Under the pieces are notes generated by a model. The model was not told where the DNA came from. It worked only from the letters and a program-made list of their open reading frames with translations, and did no database searches. A DNA stretch of 64,000 nucleotides from Liopterus haemorrhoidalis (taxonomy: Eukaryota > Arthropoda > Insecta > Coleoptera > Dytiscidae): the NCBI GenBank assembly GCA_963971575.1, contig OZ020611.1:239344654-239408653 (forward strand), read 5' to 3'. Numbering within the stretch: position 1 is the first letter of the stretch; each line of letters starts with the position of its first letter. The position numbers and the translations under genes are program-made. Shown here in pieces: positions 30,498 to 40,894 of the stretch.

Positions 30498-31225
30498 TAC
30501 TCTAAAAATAATTATCAAAAAACTGTTGATTTACAGGTGCTAATAGAAAAAATATTGGTTTAGGCATTCTGTTTGTTTCTTTAGCCGCGTTTCTTCAGAC
30601 CTCTTTTAATTAACAAGTTATAGACTGTGCGTTGTGTTGCTCTGAGTTATGCTTTAATGCATTATTTTAACGTTCCATGTACCGTTCACATCTGTTATAA
30701 ATTAGTACGTTACGAATAGCCCTCCATCTGTGAATTTTGAAACCAACTATTTAGCTTCGTAATTTATATGTATATTTTATATGTATTATCGTTCTTATAA
30801 TTGTGTTGTCTTAGATTTTAACTACCTAATTACTTAAATTGATCATATTTACTGTCCGTCTTTGTAATTTTGAGCAAGATTTGTTAATGATGACATTATG
30901 TTAGGTTATGTAAAGGCATTCGATAACTACGGTGTCACTGATAGAATGCGATAGCCAATGTGTTTATATGTCTGTCTCATTAAAACATCTCACTAGCTAT
31001 ACATTTAGAAAATTATGCACAATCCACTACAAACAGCGTATTAAATTTGGAGGTCTGAACGTTTCACGTCTTATCATATGACAAACTTGCTGGTGACAGT
31101 GAACAGTCCATAAGCTACAGTGCATAAGCTATTGATTTAAGAGCACTGAATGCGGCTTTACACTTACTAAATAGCTACACAACCCAGTAATGTGTGAAAA
31201 TTCACACTTCCCAATTTTTTTTATT
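30498..31225 (+). mobile_element. HK repeat, split by MZ
   Basis: Left part 30498-30580 ('aaaactgttgatttacaggt', 'taggcattctgtttgtttct'); right part 31158-31225 ('acacttactaaatagctaca', 'gtgtgaaaattcacacttcc'). The empty site is visible in the HK copy at 16940-16970. Confidence 0.8.
30584..31157. mobile_element. MZ MITE copy 2, TTA target duplication
   Basis: 574-bp copy in the opposite orientation to the one at 1259. It starts GCCGCGTTTCTTCAGACCTC and ends 'gcactgaatgcggct' before TTA. It holds the undisrupted 'ttatgctttaatgcattatt' (30648-30667), the empty site for the hAT MITE at 1758-2022. Confidence 0.88.
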
Positions 31226-31935
31226 AAATCTAAACAATATTAGTACTATTTTTCTATAAGCTAACTTAGATTAAAGGAGAGATTATACCTATTTTTAATC
31301 ATTTATTACTTGACAGTGAAACTGATTTTTTAATTGACAATCAGACCAATTCTGTAACTCTGTTACTATGAAAATAGTAACTAAATTCGTCATTGTACTT
31401 TTTATAATATTTTATGTTGTAGTAACGTTATTACACAGTAACTTTTTACAGAATTGATCTGATTGAGTTTTGTACTGTAGGCGCATACACCTTTGTATTT
31501 CAAAGGCCTCTTAACAAAAATATGATCCCTTTGAACGATGAGAAGCCTAAGGTGAAGCTTGTCAGACTTATGGTTAAATCGGGCACTGATTTTCATATGT
31601 GTTTTAATTTAAAATGAAAAGTTATTTGGTTATCTAATACTATTTGAACACAGGAAGGCCCGTTTCTGAATTAGCCTGAACAAGGTTAAATTCGGTTCTA
31701 TATAATCATATTAAATCTCTTAATTATCAAAATCATAAGTATATTTCCAAATATACTTCCTAGATGGCAGTAATGGAGCCACCACCTTTAGTAAATTTAA
31801 TAATTCAATACAGTGACGTCACTACCTTATTAACTAAACCAAGCTGAACGAAAGTAAATTTAAATCATTTCTTAATTTCGCGTTTCAATTTATCAAACTA
31901 TTAATCATTACAACTATCAAAAGTGGCAAGATATA
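31226..31935. other. No gene recognised
   Basis: A/T-rich. A 64-codon minus-strand ORF at 31402-31596 has no recognisable domain. Confidence 0.45.
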
Positions 31936-31939
31936 TAGA

Positions 31940-32224
31940 ATGTAGTATGCCGGTAGCATAGCAACACTCTCAGCTGATGGGACAACAATCGTTAACAGTC
32001 GGATGCCGGTTCGTGCATGTTCGGTCTTTGTTACCGGCTGATAGACTGACGGGAACCGCAACTTTAGTTGAAAACCGGCGTTGATAGTTGTCGTTTCAAC
32101 TTGTGATATTGTTCAGTTTTGTCCGTGTTATAAATTTTTTGAGAAATTTATTGTAGCTAAATTAAAGTTTAAATATTAGTGAGTGTTTTTGGAAAGTTTT
32201 TACAATAAACTTTATTAATATTTG
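31940..32224 (+). promoter_or_regulatory. Candidate promoter and non-coding first exon with splice donor
   Basis: 31950-32105 is GC-richer than its surroundings and matches no repeat in the window ('gtatgccggtagcatagcaa', 'gcgttgatagttgtcg'). No TATA box is seen. 'ttgttcagttttgtccg' at 32108-32124 contains TCAGT, the arthropod initiator. A/T-rich sequence runs to 'aatatttg|gtaagttttt', an ideal 5' splice site at 32224/32225. No ATG-initiated frame of useful length lies between, so the exon would be 5' untranslated. The following coding exon would lie outside or far downstream. Inferred only. Confidence 0.4.
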
Positions 32225-32244
32225 GTAAGTTTTTATTTATTTTT

Positions 32245-32755
32245 TAACTATTTTTTAACCTAAAAATTATCAATTTAAGTGTTTACAGTCCTCAAAGTCC
32301 AAAATAGTAAATATTATTAGTAAATATCAATATTATAACATTATAAATTAGGCATATTTCACAGCTTATTCGTTAATTATATTATTTTTTCCCAACAATA
32401 TATTTTTAAACTGTTAAATTTTTTATTGTTTATTATAAAATATAATTGTCAAAGTGCAAAATTGTAAATATTATTATTAAAGATCACTTGTACGATATTT
32501 TAGGATTTTAGGCCCAAATTAGGCATGTTTCGGCTACTTAATTAAATTATTTTATCTCAAAAATATATTTTTCAACTGTTAAAATACTTATTGTTTATTA
32601 ACAAATATAATTATTAAAGTGCGAAATAGTAAATATTATTAGTAAGCAACGCTTTTGGCATTATTTTTAGGGCCAAATTAGGCATCTTCAGCATTCTTAG
32701 CAAAGTTAATTTAAAAATTTCCCCAAAAATATAATTTTCATATGTTAAAATATAC
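32245..32755. repeat. ~160-bp tandem repeat, three diverged units
   Basis: 'taaatattattagtaaatat' (32307), 'taaatattattattaaagat' (32464) and 'taaatattattagtaagca' (32628) mark units at 157-164 bp spacing. Each has 'aaattaggcat' after ~50 bp and 'atatttttaaactgttaaa' or a variant after that. It lies just after the candidate splice donor. Confidence 0.75.
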
Positions 32756-32759
32756 CATA

Positions 32760-33793
32760 TACCAACTTTTAGAGATAAGAACTTTTTTCATATCTCATTT
32801 TGACCCCTAGTTACGAACCTAGACTCGAGATACGAACAGGGTGATCTGATTTTAGTTGAGGTAAACCCTAAGATTGAAAAAAAAAAATGGAAATACAGTA
32901 GGTTTATTCAATTTTGCTCACCTTCAAAATAAAGTGATGAGCAAAAAAAAATCCTCCCTCCAAAATACAAGTAATGAGCAAAAAAGGTCCTCACCTCCAA
33001 ACTACAAACCGGAAGATTTTATAACAAAACCCGGAACCCTAAGACTCCGGGTGAAATGCTGAGACCTGGTCATCCTGGATACGAACCGTAATGTTTTTCT
33101 TTTCAAATGAACTAAAGCCTGTTTTACAATTTAAAAAAATAATAAATAAAAAAAGCATGTTTTACATTTTACTTATTTCATTTTTTTTTAATCTTTCCCT
33201 AGTACTAGAAACAGGCTTTTAACAGGCAACAAATCAAATACTCTTAAGCCACAAACTCAGCCACAAGACAAAAGATTTTTTTTCTTCTATTAATGGAAGA
33301 TAATTTTTAAACTAATCATTTAAAACGATTAATTAAACGATTATTTAAAACAAAGATTTCATAAATAAAAATTAATATGTAATCGGAAATTAATATGTAA
33401 TACAACTAGTATACAAAATCCATATTTATAGTGTAAAAATGCTCTTTCTCACTCCTCCATTTCTTTGCATTTTCTTTATTTAGTTTTAACATTTTTGAAT
33501 AATTTTTTGGCGAATATGGGGACGGATTAATTGGTTTTCCATAAGTTATAATGGAAAATTGTAACAAACTGTAGGTGGCTATCTGTGTACGCTAAAACTG
33601 GACGTATTACTGACCATATTACTCCTGAATGTACATAGATTGAAAACATGGACACGAAACCTGGAAACAGGAGGCCTAAGCTCAACTCGGGCTGTCGCGC
33701 CAATGATGGTGATGATAATAGGAAATTGCATACTTTTCAAGGTACGAACCGTGGTCAGGAACGAATTAAATTCGTAAGTCGAGGTACCACTGT
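32760..33793. mobile_element. Tigger-like remnant interrupted by a hAT MITE
   Basis: The right end 'cgtaagtcgaggtaccactg' followed by TA (33773-33794) resembles pogo/Tigger termini. 'ctagactcgagatacgaacc' and 'ggtacgaaccgtggtcagga' are related inner motifs. The left terminus is unclear and no transposase is recognised. Confidence 0.5.
32837..33077. mobile_element. hAT MITE with 8-bp target duplication GATACGAA
   Basis: Ends CAGGGTGATCTG and GGTCATCCTG are imperfect inverted repeats related to the element at 11716-12033. GATACGAA is duplicated exactly at 32829-32836 and 33078-33085. The interior contains the shared 'gatgagcaaaaaaaaatcct' minisatellite unit. Confidence 0.9.
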
Positions 33794-33794
33794 A

Positions 33795-34225
33795 TTTAAT
33801 ATTAAATATAATCATCTAGTGTAATATATTATTAATTAATCATGATTTTTAAGTATGAGATATTTTAAAATCACTAATTGGCCCCGGAACTCCTTAAACA
33901 TTCAACTAAATCAGGGAACAGCGGTAAATTACCCCAAACGAGGTAAAAACGAAATTCTTGGGGGTAATGAGATATTAATAGACATAAATGATATAAATAC
34001 AAAAATCATAAAAAGTGCGTTTCTAAATACAATAGAAAAAATATATAATTTTATAGCATTATTTTATATATTTTATGTTAATTAATCTGTAAATTCTAAA
34101 GAATTCAATAAATCCTTTAATGTAAATAATCTATTATTTTTTTTTACAAACCAATGGGGTAACGTCGGTGTAAAGAAATATATTTTTGGGTAATGGGTAA
34201 AAATGTTCCCCGACCCCTGAATTAA
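33795..34225. other. No gene recognised
   Basis: A 76-codon plus-strand ORF (33855-34085) has no recognisable domain. It overlaps no known repeat but shows no sign of being coding. Confidence 0.4.
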
Positions 34226-34227
34226 TG

Positions 34228-35342
34228 AAAAAATTGATGTGAAGTGTGAATTTTCACACATTGCAGGGTTTCGCAGGTATATAATAAGTGAAGGCGGCAT
34301 GCTGAGTGTGTAGGACAAATTTTGCTTTGTAGTAACCACGGCAAAATCTTTATATTCTCAGAGCTTTAAAAACAAATTTTATGTTAAAATATTTTTTTGT
34401 TAATTTTAATTCGAATACCTAATATCATTATTTAGGTTTCTAAATAAGTGCAGTATTTTTTTTATATAACAAGGTTCATTAATATTTTGAAAATTGGGCC
34501 TATGACTTTCATTGGTTGTCTTAAATCATACGCTCCGCCCCTCTGGCTTCGTATAAATGACACAGAATGAAAATATAATTCCAATTGGTTATTAAATTTA
34601 CGCTCTTGAAAATTAAATTCAAAATGTGCTAAAATATAACTAGAATTTTAACAAATTAATTTAAACATAATAAATATGAAAGAAAAAAAACAAAAAATAA
34701 AATTGACTCCACAAGCCAGGAACGAACCTGTGTAGTGGATAACGATCCTGTGTGGTTGTCGAGCAACTGAGCCACTAGACCACCAAACGCTTATCAACTT
34801 AATGTGTTATAAGAGTATAACATGTATGCATCGTCAACCAAAAAACACAAAAAATGCGTTATTTTCCGAAAACATAATCTGATCAAAAATTCCTGTTGTA
34901 CTATTCCGGTTCACACCATTATACATTACTTAGAATTTTTTCACATTTTTAGTTTACACCATCTGGGCTACAGGGTGTGGGACAAAAATTTTTTTGCACA
35001 ATTTTGGCAAAAATCGCCTCAAAATAATTTATTATGCAAAAATTAAATTTTGATCGTTAATCCACGTACTAAGGGCTTTCATTTGATACCCTACTCAGAA
35101 TTTTAAAAAAATATTTTTTTTTTCGATGAGCACATATATGTTTATATTTTTAGGGGGATATGTTTTTTAGATGTTTTAGTATTTTTCCTATGTGCGGGTC
35201 AAAAAGTTGTACAAGCATGCCAATTTTCAACTCTCTAGGTTTAGCCGTTTGGCTACAATTTTTACCGAACAGACAGACAGACAGACAGACGACAAAATGA
35301 CGGTATAAGGGTTTTTTGGTCATACCTACAAAACCCTAAAAA
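34228..35342 (-). mobile_element. HX repeat, full length, with a distinct tRNA-like segment
   Basis: Starts 'aaaaaattgatgtgaagtgt' with the hairpin and 'gcagggtttcgcaggtat'; ends CAGA x4 at 35269-35289 then 'tacctacaaaaccctaaaaa'. The promoter-like block is at ~34460-34560. The tRNA-like segment differs in sequence from those in the copies at 15830, 23880, 47495 and 59540. Confidence 0.87.
34707..34790 (-). repeat. tRNA-like segment, type c
   Basis: The minus strand reads 'gtggtctagtggctcagttg' (A-box-like), then AGGTTCGTTCCTGG (B-box-like) about 45 bp on, close to the spacing in a real tRNA gene. No intact acceptor stem was established by eye. It occupies the same position in HX as unrelated tRNA-like segments in other copies. 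Confidence 0.5.
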
Positions 35343-35757
35343 TTAAAGTAGTTATTTGCATATTTTAAAAATGATAAATAAATAATAATATTTCAAAAAA
35401 AAAAGATTAATGAAAAAAAATCTATTTTTCTTAATAAACATTCATTTAAATCAGATTTTATCCTTGTTTAGTTCATTTAAACCATCATTTGTCCACTAAA
35501 TTCATTCAAAACGTGATTTTCCCAAATTAAAATAATCGGTTTTTCGTATATTTGCTCATTAAAATTATAACATGTTTTGGGACCTTAAAAATAAGTGGGT
35601 CGAAAAATGTTTTTCGCAACTTATTGCACATTACTGTGACAAAACACGTTTTGAATATTACTTCCTCAAGTTAGAACTGTTTTTGTTTTGTCAACATACA
35701 AAATTACTCGAAAATTTGTCTAGAAGTTTTTACGTGAATTTTTGACAGACAGACAAA
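35343..35757. other. No gene recognised
   Basis: A/T-rich, lacking ORFs or matches to other repeats in the window. Confidence 0.45.
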
Positions 35758-36525
35758 TAGGGGAAACTTCCTAAGCGCCCTGACATCGGGTGGCAATTTG
35801 CGGAAGATACGAAAGTGACATTGTTTTGTTTTGTTCAATGGAGAAATACGTGTTTTTTTGTTGTTTGTGTTTTATTTTTGTGAATCATGGAAAAAAAAAA
35901 TGAGTTTTGTTGTGTGCCGCAATGTAAATCGTGAATAAGGAAGAATCTTTCTTAAACATTCTATAATTTACCTAAATCGAAAAAAATATCAATTGAAACG
36001 ACGTTTGGAGGCAGAGAGAAAGTAGATCGTAGGTTTTTATGGACCCAGAAACTAAAAATGGGCAAAAATCCAAGCCCATGCATGCATGTTTGCTCGTTGC
36101 ATTTTATGTAAAGTGATTTTTTACGTCCAAGAAAAGACTGAAAAAAAGAATTTATCCCACCTAAAATTTGCTTAAATCATCAGTTGATTATTAAAAGGCC
36201 CTTCTACTTTGTCAAGCAGAGATATTAATTTTTACTAATATATTTACCATATTTTTGTTGATATTATATTGACAGACAGTCAAAAAGAATTAAAAATACG
36301 ATGAAAAACAAAAAAATTCCTTGAAATTGCTTTAGAATACTATATTATTACATATCTTGTAAATCGTAGATTACCTTTAAATTAAAAAAAAGCTCGGAAA
36401 ACAGGAAAAATACAACTCGTGTTCATTTTCACCTTGTAAACAAATACACGAGTAACGGTTTAATGTCACTTTCGAGTGTTCCAGCTTTGCCACATATGGC
36501 GCTGCGATCTTAAAAAGTTTCCCCT
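35758..36525 (+). mobile_element. TN non-autonomous DNA element with a THAP remnant
   Basis: Ends AATAGGGGAAACTTCCTAAG and, reversed, AATAGGGGAAACTTTTTAAG are inverted repeats, followed by related subterminal text ('tggcaatttgcgg' and 'catatgtggcaaag'). No target duplication is clear. The second copy (23207-24303) is interrupted. P-type transposons also carry THAP domains, but their 8-bp duplications are not seen here. Confidence 0.72.
35886..36110 (+). pseudogene. THAP-domain pseudogene inside TN
   Basis: ATG at 35887 begins MEKKNEFCCVPQCKS, then a stop. Further on 'LTFYNLPKS', a basic stretch, and 'PSPCMHVCSLHF' appear in shifted frames. The order C-x4-C, F-x-x-L-P, C-x2-H-F is the C2CH signature of THAP zinc fingers, which bind specific DNA sites. 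At least one stop and frame changes break it. Beyond the finger no further domain is readable, so the element encoded or captured only this module, or lost the rest by deletion. Confidence 0.6.
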
Positions 36526-37510
36526 ATTGATTTTTTGAAGGATATCTTATAAAAATTTCCTGCTAATAAAAGTGGTTCGGAAACTACGTTAAATTGTAAG
36601 TCCTCTATTTTTTATGATACACACAACACGCACTACGCAGGAGTATAAAGGAAACACACACTTACTACTGAGTAGAAAGGTATATGATGATGATTCTTTT
36701 TATAATTACCTGAAAAGTTTTGAAAAGAACTGTAGCTAATATCAGAGTTTTGGAAAAAGTCCCAATGTATTTTTATGAAGAATGTAGAACTAGGGTATCC
36801 GTTACGGTGCGACGCAAGGGGAGTTTACTTAGGGTTTCTGAAAGCCTAATTAACTATAGTTAAATAGTTGGAAAATGTTATGGTTTAAAATTACTATGGT
36901 TACTTCTGGGATCGTTTTATTGGAACCGAGTTTAACCAAAAGATTAAACTTTGCTAAGCTTTCAGAAACCGGCCCATAGAGATATAGGAAGTGTCTCGGA
37001 CAAAATAGTTGCGTGCCCTAAAAGTAGGAGCGCTGCTGTCTGAACAATAGACTGTAAACAATAGTATACCTACGAAATCCTTATATGAGAAAATATTTAT
37101 TTCCTTGTTAATTTACTAATAATCTATCAATCATCGGAAAAACTGTTATTTTCTTGCCTAAAATTTAATATATCTTATATGGAAAATATTAATTAGTTTT
37201 CGTCTGTAAATTTTAAATTCATGCTATTAATTATGTTAATAGCAATTTTTCATTATAATGTAGATGGTGCTACTTTCTAACTTGAAACATGAATTTTCCT
37301 TTTGAATAAAATAGAGATTTATTCATTTTAAATCGCTAATACTTTCATATGAACATAAAATAAGCTATAAAATTAAATTAAACTCCGGTAATAATTTTAT
37401 AATGTTAAATACTGTTGATTTTCCTAGATAAAAATTTAATTAACTTTATACGTACTATTAATTATATAATTTTTAAATGTAGGTGTTATAGGTAGTATAT
37501 TAATAGGAAA
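36526..37510. other. Non-coding; one short MITE-like repeat
   Basis: 36825-36978 begins 'tagggtttctgaaagcctaa' and ends 'gctttcagaaaccggcccat', an imperfect inverted repeat of ~150 bp; a TWA-type duplication is not exact. The rest is A/T-rich and unrecognised. Confidence 0.5.
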
Positions 37511-38114
37511 AATCAGCTGTGGCCACCACAGGACCGACCGCCATCATAAAGTACTTGTATAAAATACATTCTAGCAGCAGAGTAGAAATAACTTGGCCTA
37601 ATATTTTCTAACAGAGATATTTACCATGACCATGGAAAGGTCACATATAAGTATGAAAAAATTTCGAAACTTTTTTCAAATTTTTTTCGAAATTTTTCGT
37701 TTTATCAAAAAACGTCTCAAATAAAAGTTATTAGTTATTGCATTAATAGCAACTTTTGTTAAATAAATTTTATCGAAATATTTTTCTGTTGCTAAATATT
37801 CACAAAAATCTTAAAATCGACACGAGTAAACTCCCATTTCTAGTCAACCGATTTTTACCAAAAATTGATCAAGTCTGCTATTGATGGCAGAAGCTTAAAT
37901 ATGAAGTTTCATAAAATCCTTTCAGCCGAATTTGCTCTGCACGTGTACACAAACAGAAAGACGGACGGACGGACAGACAGACCGACAGACATCATGCTAA
38001 AAATAATCAAAACGTTATGTAGGGACCTCAATTCGTGGAAATCCATCGAAATCTCGAAATGTCAAAATCGGTATGATCACAATACCTCCCTTATGTATGT
38101 TGGCGGTCGGTAAA
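37511..38114 (-). mobile_element. HW Helentron-like repeat, full length
   Basis: Reverse orientation: 'ggaccgaccgccatcataaa' at the left and 'gtatgttggcggtcggtaaa' at the right are the subterminal inverted repeats. The tract (GACG/GACA)n at 37950-37990 is shorter than in other HW copies. Interior blocks match 52755-53430. Confidence 0.87.
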
Positions 38115-38330
38115 AAACATTTTTTTTTTCGACTACACAAAAAAATCAATATTTTGCGAAAAACCAGTTTGATCAAAATTTCCTGTTGAACAATTCCAGT
38201 TCCCATCAATGTACATTATTGAGATTTTTTTCAGATTTTTAGTTCAACCCCTCTGGGAAATAGGGTGGGGGACAAAAGTTTTTTTGCCATTATATTGACA
38301 AAAACCCCATAAAAAAATCCTACATACACA
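38115..38330 (+). mobile_element. Diverged HX middle fragment
   Basis: Contains 'aatttcctgttgaacaattc', 'catcaatgtacattattgag' and 'tctgggaaatagggtggggg', the middle of HX in reverse orientation to the GTCT end, truncated on both sides. Confidence 0.6.
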
Positions 38331-38530
38331 AAAACAAGGACAGATAATTTAAATGTATTATTTAATGCATTTCTTACAATAAAACGAACATCTACTGCAA
38401 CAGAACGCGTTTGTCAATTGCAGGCCTGACTAGGACAAAAATTAAAACTCGCTTGAATTTTCAAACTTTCAATGAAATTATTTTTTTAAAATACGCATTT
38501 TTAAAAATGAAATAAATTTAATTATATAAT

Positions 38531-38935
38531 TTTTTTTATTATTTTGTGAATTATTAATGTATATAATTAAAATAATTAAATTAAATAAATAAGTTAAAAA
38601 TTATTTAATAAAAGTTGCTATAAAAGCAATAACTAATAACTTTTATTTGAGACGTTTTTTGATAAAATGAAAAATTTCGAATAATTTCTGTAAAATTTTT
38701 CGAAGTCTCAATTTTTTCATACTTATATGTAACGTTTCCATGGTCATGATAAATAATATCTCTGTTAGAAAATATTAGGCCAAGTTATTTCTACTCTGCT
38801 GCTAGAATGTATTTTATATAAGTACTTTACGATGGCGGTCGGTCCTGTAGTGGCCACAGCTAATATTTTTGTTATTATTTTGTGAATTATTAATGTATAT
38901 AATTAAAATACTTAAATTAAATAAATGAGTTATAA
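38531..38935 (+). mobile_element. HW right-end fragment between 65-bp direct repeats
   Basis: 38600-38870 is the HW 3' half ('tatttgagacgttttttgat', 'tttccatggtcatgataaat', 'gatggcggtcggtcctgtag'). It is bracketed by two nearly identical ~65-bp segments, 38531-38596 and 38871-38935, each with 'attattttgtgaattattaa' and 'taaattaaataaat'. Confidence 0.75.
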
Positions 38936-39923
38936 AACACCATGAATATTGGATTCAATCTATTATCTTTAATTTTTTATTTGTTATCCGGATATATCCG
39001 AATATTTTGAATTTTCTGTAGTCGATATCCGGATATTCATTAATGTCTGATATTTGGAAACCCTAGTTGTGACACAATGGTTGAAAAACACTGCCTTACG
39101 TAAACACTGCAGGATCCTTTAAAAGGCCTGCATACAAATATTTTGTCCAAAAAATAATGTCAATACAAAACGAAAAGTTTTCTGTCGCCACGAAATGTAA
39201 CGACTCCTATTGATGTTCTTGGGGAACTAATGCTATCAAACTAAGATTTACAATAGATTCCTATCTCCCTAAATGATCACTGCTTATTTTATAACCTCAC
39301 AAACTAAACAAAATCCTGTAAAATCCCTCCGTTAAATGTGATCAATAGAAAAACACTTCATGAATGAATTCCCTACCTACAATAAGAGTGAAAAAGAACT
39401 ATAAGGTAACTGTGCTTATAGAACAGAACAGAAAGAGAAAGCTGATGAAATAGTTCAGAATCAAGCATGCGCGGTGTGGGGATTTTTTTTGTTTGCTACC
39501 CTTTTGTAAGGAAAGAATAGATCCCTATACACCTGTTTTTTACAAAGAATTCCTGTAGCTTTTAATCTTGGAATGTAAAAGGAGGAAAATTGAAATGACC
39601 AGAATTTAATATATTACTGTATTGGTTGAGTTTTTCCTAATCCGAAATGTTTGAGGTTGGATTGTATCGAATATCGGAATACATTCCATGGCGGAAGTAC
39701 CGTGGAAAGAAATAACACTGCCCAACAAAATAATTTTTTTATCTTGGTGCCAGAAAAGTAAGAACTGATTTTGGATATTTTTGATGTGATGATTCCAAAA
39801 ATGCCTGACTCTTTGTCGTAGCAGCTCTAGTTTTTGAGATACAGACTAATTGATTTTAGTTTTTTATCTAAAAACGGTAAACTTCCTCCTTGGACAGCAA
39901 AGTGGATATACAAAATATCCTTA
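38936..39923. other. No gene recognised
   Basis: Non-coding sequence without ORFs of note. 'cactgcccaacaaaataatt' (39717-39736) might be an element end; no partner was found. Confidence 0.45.
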
Positions 39924-40842
39924 TTTTTAGGGTTTTGTAGGTATGACCAAAAAACCCTTATACCATCATTTTGTCGTCTGTCTGTCTGTCTGTCTGTTCG
40001 GTAAAAATTGTAGCCAAACGGCTAAACCTAGAGATTTGAAATTTGGCATGCTTATACAACTCTTTGACTCGCACATAGGAAAAATACTAAAACATCTAAA
40101 AAACATACCCCCCTAAAAATATAAACAAATATGTGCTCAACGAAAACAAAAATATTTTTTTTTTAAATTCTGAGTAGGGTATCAAATGAAAGCCCTTGGT
40201 ACGTGGATTAACGATCAAATTTTTATTTTTGCAAAATAAATTATTTTGATGCGATTTTTGCCAAAATTGTGCAAAAAAAAATTTGTCCCACACCCTGTAG
40301 CCCAGATGGTTTAAACTAAGAATCTAAAAAAATTCTAAGTAATGTATATTGGTGTGAACCGAAATAGTACAACAGGAATTTTTGATCAGATTATGTTTTC
40401 GGAAAATAACTCATTTTTTTGTGGTTTTTGGTTCACAAAGTACAAAAGTTATACTAATGTAAGACACTCACATGCAAAGCGTGCGTAGCGTAAAGGGTTA
40501 GAGCACTGCTAGAATGAGCTGGAAAACGAAGGGTTTCGAGTTCGAGTACGGAGTGAATTTTATATTTTCTTTTTTTTTTGCATTTTTATTATGTTGAAAT
40601 TATTTTGTCAAAATTCTAGTTATATTTTGACAAATGTTGTATTTAATTTTTAAGAGCGTAAATTTAATAACCAGTCTTGTTATATGATTAACAGACGATA
40701 AATTATTTTAAAAATATCGTTCATTTTGCCGTGATTACTACAAAGTAAAATTTGTCCTACACACTCAGCATACCGCCTTCACTTATTATATACCTGCGAA
40801 ACCCTGCAATGTGTGAATATTCACACTTCACATCAATTTTTT
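39924..40842 (+). mobile_element. HX repeat, near full length, with a distinct tRNA-like segment
   Basis: Starts 'tttttagggttttgtaggta', GTCT x5 at 39976-39997, the full left arm to 'cggaaaataactcatttttt', tRNA-like type b, then 'ttaataaccagtcttgttat' and the end 'tatacctgcgaaaccctgca' with hairpin. The promoter-like block is missing here. Confidence 0.87.
40482..40556 (+). repeat. tRNA-like segment, type b
   Basis: 'tgcgtagcgtaaagggttag' followed by 'agcactgct' resembles tRNA 5' text with an A box; 'gggtttcgagttcgagtacg' about 45 bp on resembles a B box. It is 75 bp, close to tRNA size. No sequence similarity to types a or c is apparent outside the boxes. Confidence 0.5.
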
Positions 40843-40894
40843 ATGTCTCTGAGACAGCAGAGCTAAGGATCAGCACTGGGTGATTTCCATTAAG

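Noticed and set aside
33855..34085. 76-codon ORF near the Tigger-like remnant
   Set aside because: No domain, no second copy, and no evidence of splicing or start context.
40482..40556. Functional tRNA gene
   Set aside because: Box motifs are present but no acceptor-stem pairing or anticodon arm could be confirmed by eye, and it lies inside a dispersed repeat.
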